This document shows positions 51,701 through 58,714 of a DNA stretch of 64,000 nucleotides, piece by piece. This stretch comes from a virus: positions 39,973 through 103,972 of IMG/VR virus record IMGVR_UViG_3300009285_004753; one strand, 5' to 3'. The notes under the pieces are model-generated. The model saw nothing but the letters and a program-made list of their open reading frames with translations, searched no databases and had not been told where the DNA came from. The position numbers were made by a program, and so were the translations under genes. The stretch's first letter is position 1; each line of letters starts with the position of its first letter.

Positions 51701-51945
51701 GTGCGTAACGCCAGTGCCTGCTCTTCGTCATCCCACCTGTGACTCGGGACCATCTGCCGCAGCCGTTCCAGTTCGATGTACTTCTCCGTACCCGTCGTTA
51801 CTTCATTGACCACTCCAGTTTCCGCAGTACGCGCCGCCAGACAACGGATAGCATCGATCTCCCGGTCCGACCGGGTACTGCCGTCTCCGCCTTCAGTATC
51901 GGACCCATGAAGCAACTGCATCAACTTGGTCTTGATGTCGAACAT
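47248..51945 (-). CDS. Giant packaged-protein candidate / polyprotein, 1565 aa
   Basis: The largest protein of the ART-like block. I prefer the ATG at 51945 over 51951 because GGGAG lies 7 bases before it. There is no overall family match; a small SH3-like stretch lies near 435-497 (numbered from 51951). Candidate protease sites: LME-A (218-220), LRE-A (778-780), LNE-A (793-795), LVE-G (1082-1084). Residues 1070-1084 (MDATDVKTRFKQLVE) copy the N-terminal targeting peptide and follow an internal Shine-Dalgarno. It may yield several mature domains and a separately started 498-residue product. Confidence 0.7.
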   Translation of the reverse strand: MFDIKTKLMQLLHGSDTEGGDGSTRSDREIDAIRCLAARTAETGVVNEVTTGTEKYIELERLRQMVPSHRWDDEEQALALRTLNSVAIQIGADLRAAGFHQNSVSADKGTGWIQFTRGPAVLTFTIGFGGPITAADPVTLQPKDKQRQVKIEWVWKPGEQQEVLLQQEFNSLRSAVQAVLDQARVSNAAGEAPGQGELPFGRANESVDPKHVLRRLMEAPTVSPEQQFVALVPFDKAALHLDGDTYFYRYKGTEYLFDHDVHTDPSRWTGSLYADLYVFNGQPYVDVREADEEYVQDTLAQIRSGEIKNENAEIAYPGMTVIAYLARHADYSRVERAYRGASQAVASLAPGTEFQFVTQPEKWGLSSLDGEPTIIAVADDKADAVVRDLRRVPGLYVVATMRSGVGTGKWAGSKNGAALGEGYQGTNDPEPKFKYGDAVEWDIGTFGTSSHSVMSGSIVSIGGYEGEKYGGWKYKVREKWPGGKTESKYHNEVNLRPASAATSEAAPPPMDPVDGATDTGADPTAGFGSNENREPDQETDIIISDIGRGKSAYIAGYAGKSFGQWDEWDETIAGIKAWMKKENFYPDVAFVNERGNVSWVNLDTGGYYESATLARGRSINEEVTDEDAVSWFMVSDVESELQEYPYPERGTAAVTRNNPPVATPDAIAVWKQFKLAVKTALNAWVQQGHKFADGFDVDVMMREDAPVDVLLTLNGEGAGIWDGRWDRFFADTKDLKPLERFLKSELEEWANVGAGKMNAALADAARSYIQSRGVVLREATFAQRVVRRLRLNEAVVGDVLNSHLGRGVTDADPRLKHWISTFAPVVSEKLQERGFTVLDSLISRDLVSAGLGVFVRSSVASLRRSDDQDDDAVRGLPLRVEQTELDLWYKLRGLSTPEGRVSGVRAWLSPKDWRNQTGLIPELHLYVTIGGTGGTAIRRAIRDRLDVQPPKYGRRATDSLQQPAASEGVRQSDEHWNVSVNADDQYSGIIDKVAVAHGGQAQRAYKIVRGQYNIDRPETVFHFKSEKDAEAFERDVRDQVDTAAVAMRQRWVGLEEGLRDNIRQESAMDATDVKTRFKQLVEGVPVQLTAIPPAGRQHKCPLKLRSINETRLSRKTAKDFLAGKLPLTTDPVMFMRNGLKATLKLGLTVFNPTTHEYSSLERDKLDAADETQLRAWLQEYATHGTVQELLPAARIGEVDTVRKWDSLLRAAKAAGPGVYAMMKAETGGNREDTLVDKAQEMDGGYTDGHKIWHPTDVLAAATKVGVSMPAWETWKLWPAEANAQIPVWARYGGDTVTVWSNGGLSIHSTAYKGNFLAEVGDCTGISQHINTTNLRDVLAQGAVTGVQAGTDGYRAYFHFTSARGDWLVVGERDAAADPVQVPATTAEQPSEPLPAAESKQYQTTGYSISEGTETTLYTRAFTEQAAVREWTRRSPTKCTVRLVEQPAPITEQAGVDSTVRRLMASGMSPKDALTEAIRKAAGGLPATPPKAALFITDKGQTNATHHDGLTYFIPSAEASRLGLEQRGGSLRAVIVIGGKEYEVESQYWDQESPYYFSIGAPAKPR

Positions 51946-52010
51946 GAACATACTCCCGCGGCACTGGCCGCTGTGGTACGGGGTCTAATACTACAGTGCA
52001 GGGCGAAAGA

Positions 52011-52313
52011 CTACTTCGGCTCGCTCTGCCCCTTGCCTTTTTTCTCGTCCGCCGCATCTTCTGACTCGGGTTCCGGCTCACCGTACTGCAACTGCACCGC
52101 CCGAACCGCTGCCTGTCCCGGCGTTGTCACGCTATTCGTGTCTCCGCCGTAAGGAACGAAAACGTCGTCACATCTGTCATCTACGAAACAGCAGCAGAAC
52201 CTGTTGTCGGCGTGCAGCGACACTTCGACGGTGTAATCCTCGCCGTCCCGTTCCACGCCGAACACGAACACTTCACGCGCCTTGATTCTCGACCACAGTA
52301 CATCAGTTCTCAT
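52011..52313 (-). CDS. Small protein, 100 aa, with acidic tail
   Basis: Not recognised. I chose the ATG at 52313 because AGGAGG lies 6 bases upstream; an earlier in-frame ATG (52331) overlaps the preceding stop. The N-terminal half is beta-rich (VFVFGVERDGEDYTVEVSLH) with a RFCCCFVDD cysteine run; the C-terminal third is Glu/Pro/Lys-rich and acidic. Confidence 0.65.
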   Translation of the reverse strand: MRTDVLWSRIKAREVFVFGVERDGEDYTVEVSLHADNRFCCCFVDDRCDDVFVPYGGDTNSVTTPGQAAVRAVQLQYGEPEPESEDAADEKKGKGQSEPK

Positions 52314-52327
52314 AACACCCTCCTGGT

Positions 52328-54169
52328 TCATGTGCTGTTCCCTGCACCCGCGGCCTGCTGCGCTCCAGCGATCAAGACAGCGTCATGTTCCGCTTGTAGC
52401 GCTTCGTATACACCCAGCACCCGCAAGGCCGACGACGCCGGTGCGAACCTGCCCATCCAGTCGTTCAGCTTGTGCATTGCCGTTACACTGTCATCCAACA
52501 CAGCGATCTCTTTCTGCCGCCACAGCGTCTCTACCGCGGTTGCAACGGAGGCATATACTGTCGGGATCTTGCCTTCACTGTACGTGTAGTTCAGTACCGG
52601 CCCGAACACGTCCTTTACCGCCGCATCAAACCCGGACCGGCGCCGCGTCTCTTTGATGAAGAACTCAGTCGCCATGTCACCAATACCCGGTGCGACGCCC
52701 GGCCGCATGTCATCCTCAATAGCAGCACGCCAGAGGAACGCAATCGTCGTCGCCGGAGAAATGTACCGCTTGTCTGTTTCGGCGATCAGGTCGAACACGG
52801 GGTGTACCAGACCAGACCCAAGTTTACCTTCAGTACACAGAAACGCCAGAGTACCGCCAAAATCTGACTCATACGTCCGATTGCTGTCTGACACCAGAAA
52901 CGCCCGAACCAACCGCAGTATCTGAGGACGCAACTGATCCGACTGTAACTCTGTAGGGGCCACAGCAATCAGTACGTGGAGTAACGCCCTTCCAAAACTC
53001 AGTGGAAGCGACGCTTCCTTGTTAAGCGTGTAGTCCAACAGTGCCGCAGCAAACCCGCGTTGCACGCCAAGCGCGTTGATCAGCGAAAGGGAAGCCCCCG
53101 CAGCGTCCCCCCGTAAGCGCAACAACATCTGATACACCAGCGGAGCCAGAGTACTTGCTGTCTCGTCGGCAGAAAACCCGCCGCCCTTCAGTACACGGAC
53201 AAGCGCATCGCGGTTGATATGCTGCTCTCGGTTCATTCCTGAACCACCGGACGACCACCAGACCAGGCCGCTGCCGGCCTGCAGCATACTGAGGTAAGCG
53301 GCGTGTGTCTGCGCACTGGTTTTGAGCGCACGAATCAAGAATGCCGCCGCCTGGCTGACTTCACCGACGGACTGGGCGTTTGATAGAAACTGCTGCACGA
53401 ACGACAGCACACGGTTCAGCCGCTGCTCTGCATTCCCGTCGGTCAGCAGGTCTTGGTATTCGTCGAACGAAAGCGCCGGTGTACGGTAACGCTTGTTCTG
53501 CTCGATCGACACAACCTCGAATCCGCGGACAGACAGAAACACGCACTGCACGGGTTCGTTGACGTGAATGATACCGCCGCCGAGATCGGCAATACTCTCC
53601 CACCCGCAAACTTCACGCAGCACACGGTTCCACTTACGCGGATTCCGCTCCGCTGCCAAGCGGGTAACGTTCCACAGTTTACCGCCCACGGACTGTATAC
53701 GCGCCTCGGACTTCCACCGATTCAATACCGTCGCAACAGTTTCAGAACGATCATTTGGACGCCGCGCCTTATCAATCGCAGCAGCACACGCAGGGTCTGC
53801 AAGAATACGTTTGTACGCTGCATTCCCTGCCGCAGTCAGCATGAGACTGATGTCCCGCACGTGTCCGACGTCCTTCCTTCGGCGGAGTATGTGCACAATC
53901 GGATTCTCCCCGGCAAACGGCACGTCCACTGTTCCCGTGTCTTCGTCCCACACTTTCTGCAGCGGGTACGCGTAGACGCCGATCGGGGTGTCGTACTCTG
54001 ACTTCGGATTGATACCGATGCGCTCCATCGTTCTGAACGAAATGAAGATGTCGGGGTCGTCTTTGAGTGGGCGGAGAACATCGTAGATCGTGCCTCGGGG
54101 GGTACCGCTGTCTATCGAGCGCCGCTCAATTAGAGAACGGAACGCCGACGTTTCAACCGGCGGACTCAT
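52328..54169 (-). CDS. Packaged-protein candidate, ART-like paralogue 3
   Basis: A 613-residue protein. It shares with paralogue 2 the N-terminal FRSLIERRSIDSG (protease site after L-I-E), then IFISFRT (41-47), GINPKSEYDTPIGVYAYP (52-69), GGKLWNVTRLAAERNPRKWN (162-181) and IHVNEPVQCVFLSV with Glu 205. The conserved block covers roughly the first 230 residues; the rest is helical and poorly conserved between the three. Separated from the other two paralogues by about 9 kb of ART-like and giant genes, so a duplication followed by insertion or rearrangement is likely. Confidence 0.6.
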   Translation of the reverse strand: MSPPVETSAFRSLIERRSIDSGTPRGTIYDVLRPLKDDPDIFISFRTMERIGINPKSEYDTPIGVYAYPLQKVWDEDTGTVDVPFAGENPIVHILRRRKDVGHVRDISLMLTAAGNAAYKRILADPACAAAIDKARRPNDRSETVATVLNRWKSEARIQSVGGKLWNVTRLAAERNPRKWNRVLREVCGWESIADLGGGIIHVNEPVQCVFLSVRGFEVVSIEQNKRYRTPALSFDEYQDLLTDGNAEQRLNRVLSFVQQFLSNAQSVGEVSQAAAFLIRALKTSAQTHAAYLSMLQAGSGLVWWSSGGSGMNREQHINRDALVRVLKGGGFSADETASTLAPLVYQMLLRLRGDAAGASLSLINALGVQRGFAAALLDYTLNKEASLPLSFGRALLHVLIAVAPTELQSDQLRPQILRLVRAFLVSDSNRTYESDFGGTLAFLCTEGKLGSGLVHPVFDLIAETDKRYISPATTIAFLWRAAIEDDMRPGVAPGIGDMATEFFIKETRRRSGFDAAVKDVFGPVLNYTYSEGKIPTVYASVATAVETLWRQKEIAVLDDSVTAMHKLNDWMGRFAPASSALRVLGVYEALQAEHDAVLIAGAQQAAGAGNST

Positions 54170-54831
54170 ACAGCGGCGAATTCACGGATGGCACGGCGGT
54201 AATTGAGCAGTCCGGTAGTCGAACTCACCTGTACCTGTACATACTCCATCAACCGAGCCAACGCGCCCGTATCCTTTGGGCCGGACGAAGTACTCTCGAC
54301 GAGAAGTAGTCCGGTCTGAAACGCCCGCTGCACATTCTCCTGCAATCCGGACTTACACGCCGCAAACCGTGGTGATTCCGAGATCGACTTCAGCACATCC
54401 GACAGCGTTACACGTATGCCTTCCTGCATACCAGACATCGCGATGCGGTCCAGTGCATTATCTTTCGCGTCTTGCACCTGCGGCTGTGCCCATGTCTTCA
54501 AGATCGCCGCCACGTCCACGCCGGGGTGCACCCGCTTCAACTTCGCGACATCAGTAGCGTCTACCTGCGCGGGGTCCGCCGCTTCACGCGCCTGTACGAT
54601 CTTCAGCACGCGCGGGAGCACTTTCTTCGCCGCAGCAAACAACACAGCCAGGCCCGGCTGCGACAGGGCCTGCGCTCCGGTCGCCATCGAGATCAGCGTC
54701 GCTACCATCGGCGCCTCGGCGTCTTTGTCGGTGAACCTGTCAAGCAAACTCTGAATGGTCAGCAGGGAGTGCGAATCGAAGATCGCCAGCCGTGTTGCAA
54801 GCAGGTCTTCTTGGACAACAGGATCAGGCAT
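54166..54831 (-). CDS. Helical protein, 221 aa
   Basis: Not recognised. Almost wholly helical, with a hydrophobic but not membrane-like middle (ATLISMATGAQALSQPGLAVLFAAAKKVL). It lacks the targeting peptide. Its stop overlaps paralogue 3 by 4 bases, and a strong hairpin precedes it, so it may start a lower-expressed part of the operon. Confidence 0.65.
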   Translation of the reverse strand: MPDPVVQEDLLATRLAIFDSHSLLTIQSLLDRFTDKDAEAPMVATLISMATGAQALSQPGLAVLFAAAKKVLPRVLKIVQAREAADPAQVDATDVAKLKRVHPGVDVAAILKTWAQPQVQDAKDNALDRIAMSGMQEGIRVTLSDVLKSISESPRFAACKSGLQENVQRAFQTGLLLVESTSSGPKDTGALARLMEYVQVQVSSTTGLLNYRRAIREFAAV

Positions 54832-54851
54832 CGGCTACCTCGCGGGGAAGT

Positions 54852-54893
54852 GCAGTGCTGCCGCGGGTTGCTCGGTCCCCGCGGCAGCACTGC
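54852..54893 (-). terminator. Strong 16-base hairpin after the decoration-protein gene
   Basis: Arms 54852-54867 and 54878-54893 are perfect reverse complements (GCAGTGCTGCCGCGGG and partner), with a 10-base loop. It begins 47 bases after the stop of a probable abundant virion protein and before a new gene. There is no U-run immediately after the stem, so it could be a transcription attenuator or mRNA 3'-end protector as well as a terminator. Confidence 0.55.
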
Positions 54894-54939
54894 GGCGGAA
54901 CTGTTGCACGGCGCGCACAGCCGTACAGCAGCGGGAACA

Positions 54940-55620
54940 CTACTTCAAGTCGAGCGCGACTTCGACCTGCCCGATGGTTCCGGCGACAGAAGCGACGTAC
55001 CGGAAATCCAGAAGCTGGGAGTACGAACCGGCGGTGTACGGGTAAATCCGCTTGTGTCCGGCCGACGTATCGGACCCGACCTGCGCCGTGCAGTAGGTGT
55101 AGTTCGCGCTGATCCCGGCTGCGTTCTTCGGTATCCACGTGGCGTTGTCGGTCAGGCTCAGCGTGATCGCGCCGGTGAGGTAGTTCACCGTTCCCATGGC
55201 GACTTCGCCGCTGTACGTGCTGGACGTGAGTTCGCCGTACAGGATACCATTGCCGAACTTGTCGTAGACGTGCTTCGTGACATCTGCCGCGTTGATGTAG
55301 TAGATGTCCACCGAGAACGGCAGGATCGGCGTGTTGTTCAGCGACTGCGCCGTGAACACCACGGTTGCCCCGTCGCCGGTCCAGCCGGTGGCCTCGGACG
55401 ACACAGCGGTATCCAGGTCGCCCCGGATGAACGCGTTGCGTCCGTAGCTGCCGTCGAGCGCGCGGAAGTTGTCGCGCTTCAACACGACGGGATACAGCTT
55501 CCCGACGCGCAGCATGAGGATGTGGGTAGACCAGGACGATGCGCCCTGAATCATCGGAGCCGAATGCGTCGCCGCGTTGAGATCGCCCGACACGAGTTCG
55601 TATGAGACTTTCACTGACAT
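54940..55620 (-). CDS. Probable capsid decoration protein with shared beta domain, 226 aa
   Basis: Start at 55620 has AGGAG 8 bases upstream; an ATG at 55626 overlaps the previous stop. The N-terminal 70 residues are beta-rich (VKVSYELVSGDL, THILMLRVGKLYPVVLKRD). Residues about 80-175 are a larger version of the domain inserted in the capsid protein (TGDGATVVF, FGNGILYG, GTVNYLTGAITLSL). A strong Shine-Dalgarno and a strong hairpin after the gene suggest abundance. Decoration is inferred; a fibre-base or head-vertex protein is possible. Confidence 0.6.
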   Translation of the reverse strand: MSVKVSYELVSGDLNAATHSAPMIQGASSWSTHILMLRVGKLYPVVLKRDNFRALDGSYGRNAFIRGDLDTAVSSEATGWTGDGATVVFTAQSLNNTPILPFSVDIYYINAADVTKHVYDKFGNGILYGELTSSTYSGEVAMGTVNYLTGAITLSLTDNATWIPKNAAGISANYTYCTAQVGSDTSAGHKRIYPYTAGSYSQLLDFRYVASVAGTIGQVEVALDLK

Positions 55621-55622
55621 GA

Positions 55623-56300
55623 TCATTTCTCCTTGTTGATACCGTCCGGATGGACGGACTTGAATTTGAACCCCCCGCCGATCTCGGACACATACTCGCG
55701 TACAGTGTACCGATCAACGATGTGGGCGTGTGCCACTTTGGTTCCGGCCATACTAGTGATCCCGTCACCCTTGCCGTCAAGGACGACTTCATGGATATGC
55801 CCGTCTTCCGGGTCCGCAGACGTCAGGGAGAAATTCAATACTCCCGGCGGAATGACTGTGTACCCAGGGCCAGGCACCTTCATCGCAGATGGAATAGTAG
55901 CAACAAATGCGGTCGTTGTCGTCTCCTGAAGAGTACCGGCCAACTGCGACTGTACCGACTCCGGAAATTCCGACACTTTCTTCGCCGCCGACTGAAGCCA
56001 CTCATACGCCCGCTGATTGTCGAATACGCTCCACTGTGAAACGTTGCGGAGCAAATCGGTCAGCGTCATATCGCCTTGGGGTGCATACGCTTCGCGCTTT
56101 CCGTTCACCAACACGAACAGAGCGTTGCCCTGCGACCCGAGGACGTTGAAGTCGAACTTGGCGGGCGCCGGTGTTTCCCCCTGGCTGTCGCTGGCCTGAT
56201 ACGCGGTGTGCAGTAACCAGGCGCGCGATGCTTCTTCAAGCACCTTGCCGGGATCTGCGCCCGCCTCAACCAAGTCCAGCAGTTTGACAGCCGGATTCAC
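55623..56300 (-). CDS. Head-associated protein with possible targeting peptide, 225 aa
   Basis: I chose the GTG at 56300, with GGGGG about 6 bases upstream; an in-frame TTG lies 6 codons earlier. The N-terminus MNPAVKLLDLVE followed by A ends in L-V-E, resembling the protease-processed peptides of the next genes. The middle is helical and the C-terminal half beta-rich, with EDGHIHEVVLDGKGDG and AHAHIVDRYTV (His-rich strands). Possibly an internal or decorating head protein. Confidence 0.6.
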   Translation of the reverse strand: MNPAVKLLDLVEAGADPGKVLEEASRAWLLHTAYQASDSQGETPAPAKFDFNVLGSQGNALFVLVNGKREAYAPQGDMTLTDLLRNVSQWSVFDNQRAYEWLQSAAKKVSEFPESVQSQLAGTLQETTTTAFVATIPSAMKVPGPGYTVIPPGVLNFSLTSADPEDGHIHEVVLDGKGDGITSMAGTKVAHAHIVDRYTVREYVSEIGGGFKFKSVHPDGINKEK

Positions 56301-56323
56301 CGGTGCCCCCCAATTCAACTACG

Positions 56324-57940
56324 TTACACCGTCACGCCCTGGACGATCACCCTGCACGCCGAGTTGCCACCGGGGTTGACCGTGGTGAAGTGAATCGCCG
56401 ACGCCACGGTCCACGAAGAGAACGCGTCGTCGATGGTCAGGAACTGCGCCCGTTCCTGGTCATTCAGCGAAGCGCCGGCGGGACCGGCCGTCTGCATGTT
56501 CAGCGCGTTGGTGACCGGATTGGCGCCCGACAGCATCTGCACCGTATTCGCGTTTGCGCCGCAAGCACCGTCGGTTTTGATGATGGCGGCTGCGACGAGC
56601 AGGAAGTTCTCAGTCGGAGTGAGCACGAAATCCTGCGCACCAGTCGGAAGGTCCACAACGTAGCACTTCATCACGCCCGGCGCCTGCGCGCTCGGACCAG
56701 CAGCGATGATGGCGGTAGCAGTGACCTTGGTCGAACCGACAGCCCCGTTGGCGATCTTACCCGCGGTCACGGCAAGATCGTTGATCTTCGCGGTTTCGAC
56801 CGCGAGTGCTGCGATCTTACCCGCGGTCACGGCGAGGTCATCGATCACCGCCGTCTCGACAGCGAGCAGTGCAAGCTGCGGCGTGTCCACCGCAACCAGC
56901 CCGATCTTGCCGTTCGTGACAGCCAGGTTCCCGATCTTCCCCTCAGTGACGGCGAGGTTGTTGAGCATCCCCTCGTCAACGGCGAGCGCCTGAATGACGG
57001 ACGCTCCCGCCATGTCCACAGCCACATCACCAGCGATGGCGTGCGCCACGGGAGCAGCCCCGACACCCTGACCGAATACCACGGCGCCAGCAGCGGAACA
57101 GTCCACATCTGTCGGCGCATTCGCTACACCGCCGCACTTCACGGACCCGGCTGTGATGTTGGCGAGCTTGTCGTTCGTTACGCTGTCGTTGTTGAGCATC
57201 CCGGTTTCAACCGCGAGCGCCTGAATGATGCACGCTCCAGTTTCGTCGTTCACGATGTCGCCCGAAAGGATATGTGCAACGACAGCAACACCAGCGCCCT
57301 GCCCCATCGGGATCGCGCCCAGTCCGACGGTGGATACGTCGTAGTCCGTCGGAGCATTTGCCGCCCCACCGATCTTCATGCAGCCGATCGGGATGTTCGC
57401 TGCCTTCACATTCGTCACGGCGTCGGCGGTAATGGTGAGCGCCCCGGTGCCGTCGATCGATGCGTCCGTACCGATGACACGCGCGAGCGGAGCAGCACCT
57501 ACACCCTGACCGACGATCAGTGCACCCGCAGCGAGAGCGGCGAGACTGACATCCGTCGGAGCATCGAGAGCGCCGCCGCACTTCACCGTACCGATTGCCA
57601 TGTTAGCGAGCTTGGTGTTGTCCACCGCGTCGTCAGCGATCATTGCAGTCGCGATTGCACCGGGAGCAACCGACAACTTATCCGCTGTCACAGCCCCGTT
57701 GGCAATCTTGCCCGTGGTGACGGCAAGATCATTGATCTTCGCGGTTTCGACAGCAAGTGCTGCGATCTTGCCGGCGGTCACAGCGAGATTGTCGATCTTC
57801 GCCGTGGTGACGGCGAGACTCGCGAGATCGGCGGACGTGATCGTCGCGTCGAGGATGTCGCCCGTGCGGATACTGTCGGCAGGAACCGTGTCAGCACCGG
57901 TGAGAATGCCCTGTTCACGCAGCTTTTCGTCTACACTCAT
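56324..57940 (-). CDS. Repetitive trimeric fibre, probably head or whisker fibre, 538 aa
   Basis: Two arrays of short repeats of the type L-A-V-T-x-G-K-I (residues about 40-112 and 328-402) flank three copies of a roughly 60-residue module (117-176, 187-247, 266-325; core K-C/I-G-G...A-P-T-D...G-Q-G-x-G). The C-terminal 125 residues form a beta-rich head domain. A-V-T-x-x-K-I/L repeats are typical of triple-beta-helix fibre shafts. GGAG lies 7 bases before the ATG. It is the first gene after a regulatory gap, among head genes. Confidence 0.75.
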   Translation of the reverse strand: MSVDEKLREQGILTGADTVPADSIRTGDILDATITSADLASLAVTTAKIDNLAVTAGKIAALAVETAKINDLAVTTGKIANGAVTADKLSVAPGAIATAMIADDAVDNTKLANMAIGTVKCGGALDAPTDVSLAALAAGALIVGQGVGAAPLARVIGTDASIDGTGALTITADAVTNVKAANIPIGCMKIGGAANAPTDYDVSTVGLGAIPMGQGAGVAVVAHILSGDIVNDETGACIIQALAVETGMLNNDSVTNDKLANITAGSVKCGGVANAPTDVDCSAAGAVVFGQGVGAAPVAHAIAGDVAVDMAGASVIQALAVDEGMLNNLAVTEGKIGNLAVTNGKIGLVAVDTPQLALLAVETAVIDDLAVTAGKIAALAVETAKINDLAVTAGKIANGAVGSTKVTATAIIAAGPSAQAPGVMKCYVVDLPTGAQDFVLTPTENFLLVAAAIIKTDGACGANANTVQMLSGANPVTNALNMQTAGPAGASLNDQERAQFLTIDDAFSSWTVASAIHFTTVNPGGNSACRVIVQGVTV

Positions 57941-58293
57941 TTCAATCTCCGTATCGGTTGAATGTCAATACCATTTCAATCCTGCCCCTTCCCCACGCGT
58001 TAGATGTGCGTGAATACAGAGCGGATTTGCGCGCATAATATCCGCCTCTGTTACGCGTGTCGATCCAGTATAAATACCCTATTCTCGAATTGTACCACGA
58101 TAATGTAGGGGGGGAGAACTGGTAAAATGTAGGAAGAGGGACCGCTGTAATCGAACGTGAGTTTCCCGCACCGACCGGGTAGCGGTGCTGTGCTGCGCTC
58201 CAGAGCTTACATTATCGCGGTACACAACTGTATGACCATAATGCGGTGCAGTTCAGGTTGTGTTGTGTGACACACCTCGAATGCAGACTTCTG
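57941..58293 (-). promoter_or_regulatory. Non-coding region with inverted repeats upstream of the head-fibre operon
   Basis: No convincing gene. It contains a stem (58017-58026 with 58040-58050, one bulge) flanked by a 7-base inverted pair around ACGCGT (57994-58000, 58053-58059). A distant 16-base inverted repeat with one mismatch also occurs (58092-58107 and 58208-58223). CATTTCAATC appears twice (57938-57947, covering the fibre start, and 57972-57981). The minus strand has TATACT near 58070 as a possible -10 but no good -35. Likely the promoter and control region for the structural genes downstream. Confidence 0.5.
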
Positions 58294-58686
58294 CTATTTT
58301 CGGAGCAGGACGATGTCACGCAGTCGGGACAGGAACCGCGCTGCGGCGCGACGAACACGCTGGAAGGTTGAAATGTAGTACTGCTGTGACTGACTTGGCA
58401 GCATGAGCCGTCGGGGTCTGCGCCCTGTACTCTCTCCCAGTTTGAGGACCGCTATACGGACCGCTTCGTCGTGCGTAACCGCCTCCATAGGGAAAGAAAC
58501 AGGGATGATCGTCTCCGTCTGCCGCCCTGAAGGGTCGGCCTGCTGAAACCGGACATGGAAGGTGAGTCCGTCGTACTGATAGACCGACGCCTCCGACTCT
58601 CCTCCCACCGTGCCAATCATGTAGATCGACACAGGCGTAAGTGTAATAGCGCTTCCGTTCTGCATACGCATCTGTTCTCTCATCAT
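58294..58686 (-). CDS. Hypothetical protein with basic C-terminus, 130 aa
   Basis: Not recognised. Start at 58686 has GGAGGAG 8 bases upstream; a 12-residue longer frame is possible. The first half is beta-rich (AITLTPVSIYMIGTVGG, LTFHVRFQQ). The last 50 residues are strongly basic (RRPRRLMLP, FQRVRRAAARFLSRLRDIV). It is the last gene before the regulatory gap. Confidence 0.65.
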   Translation of the reverse strand: MMREQMRMQNGSAITLTPVSIYMIGTVGGESEASVYQYDGLTFHVRFQQADPSGRQTETIIPVSFPMEAVTHDEAVRIAVLKLGESTGRRPRRLMLPSQSQQYYISTFQRVRRAAARFLSRLRDIVLLRK

Positions 58687-58714
58687 AGGATACTCCTCCC
58701 TTCCTGTTGAACCA

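Noticed and set aside
56303-57961. 552-codon open frame on the plus strand
   Set aside because: Exact antisense of the repetitive fibre gene; its periodic Arg/His/Asp composition simply mirrors the repeats, and no other gene in the window is on the plus strand.
57930-57985. TTGACA on the minus strand as a -35 box for the fibre gene
   Set aside because: The matching -10 position would fall on the start codon, leaving no room for a leader.
58100-58120. Run of seven G residues as a slippery or regulatory site
   Set aside because: Lies in non-coding sequence with no reading frame across it.
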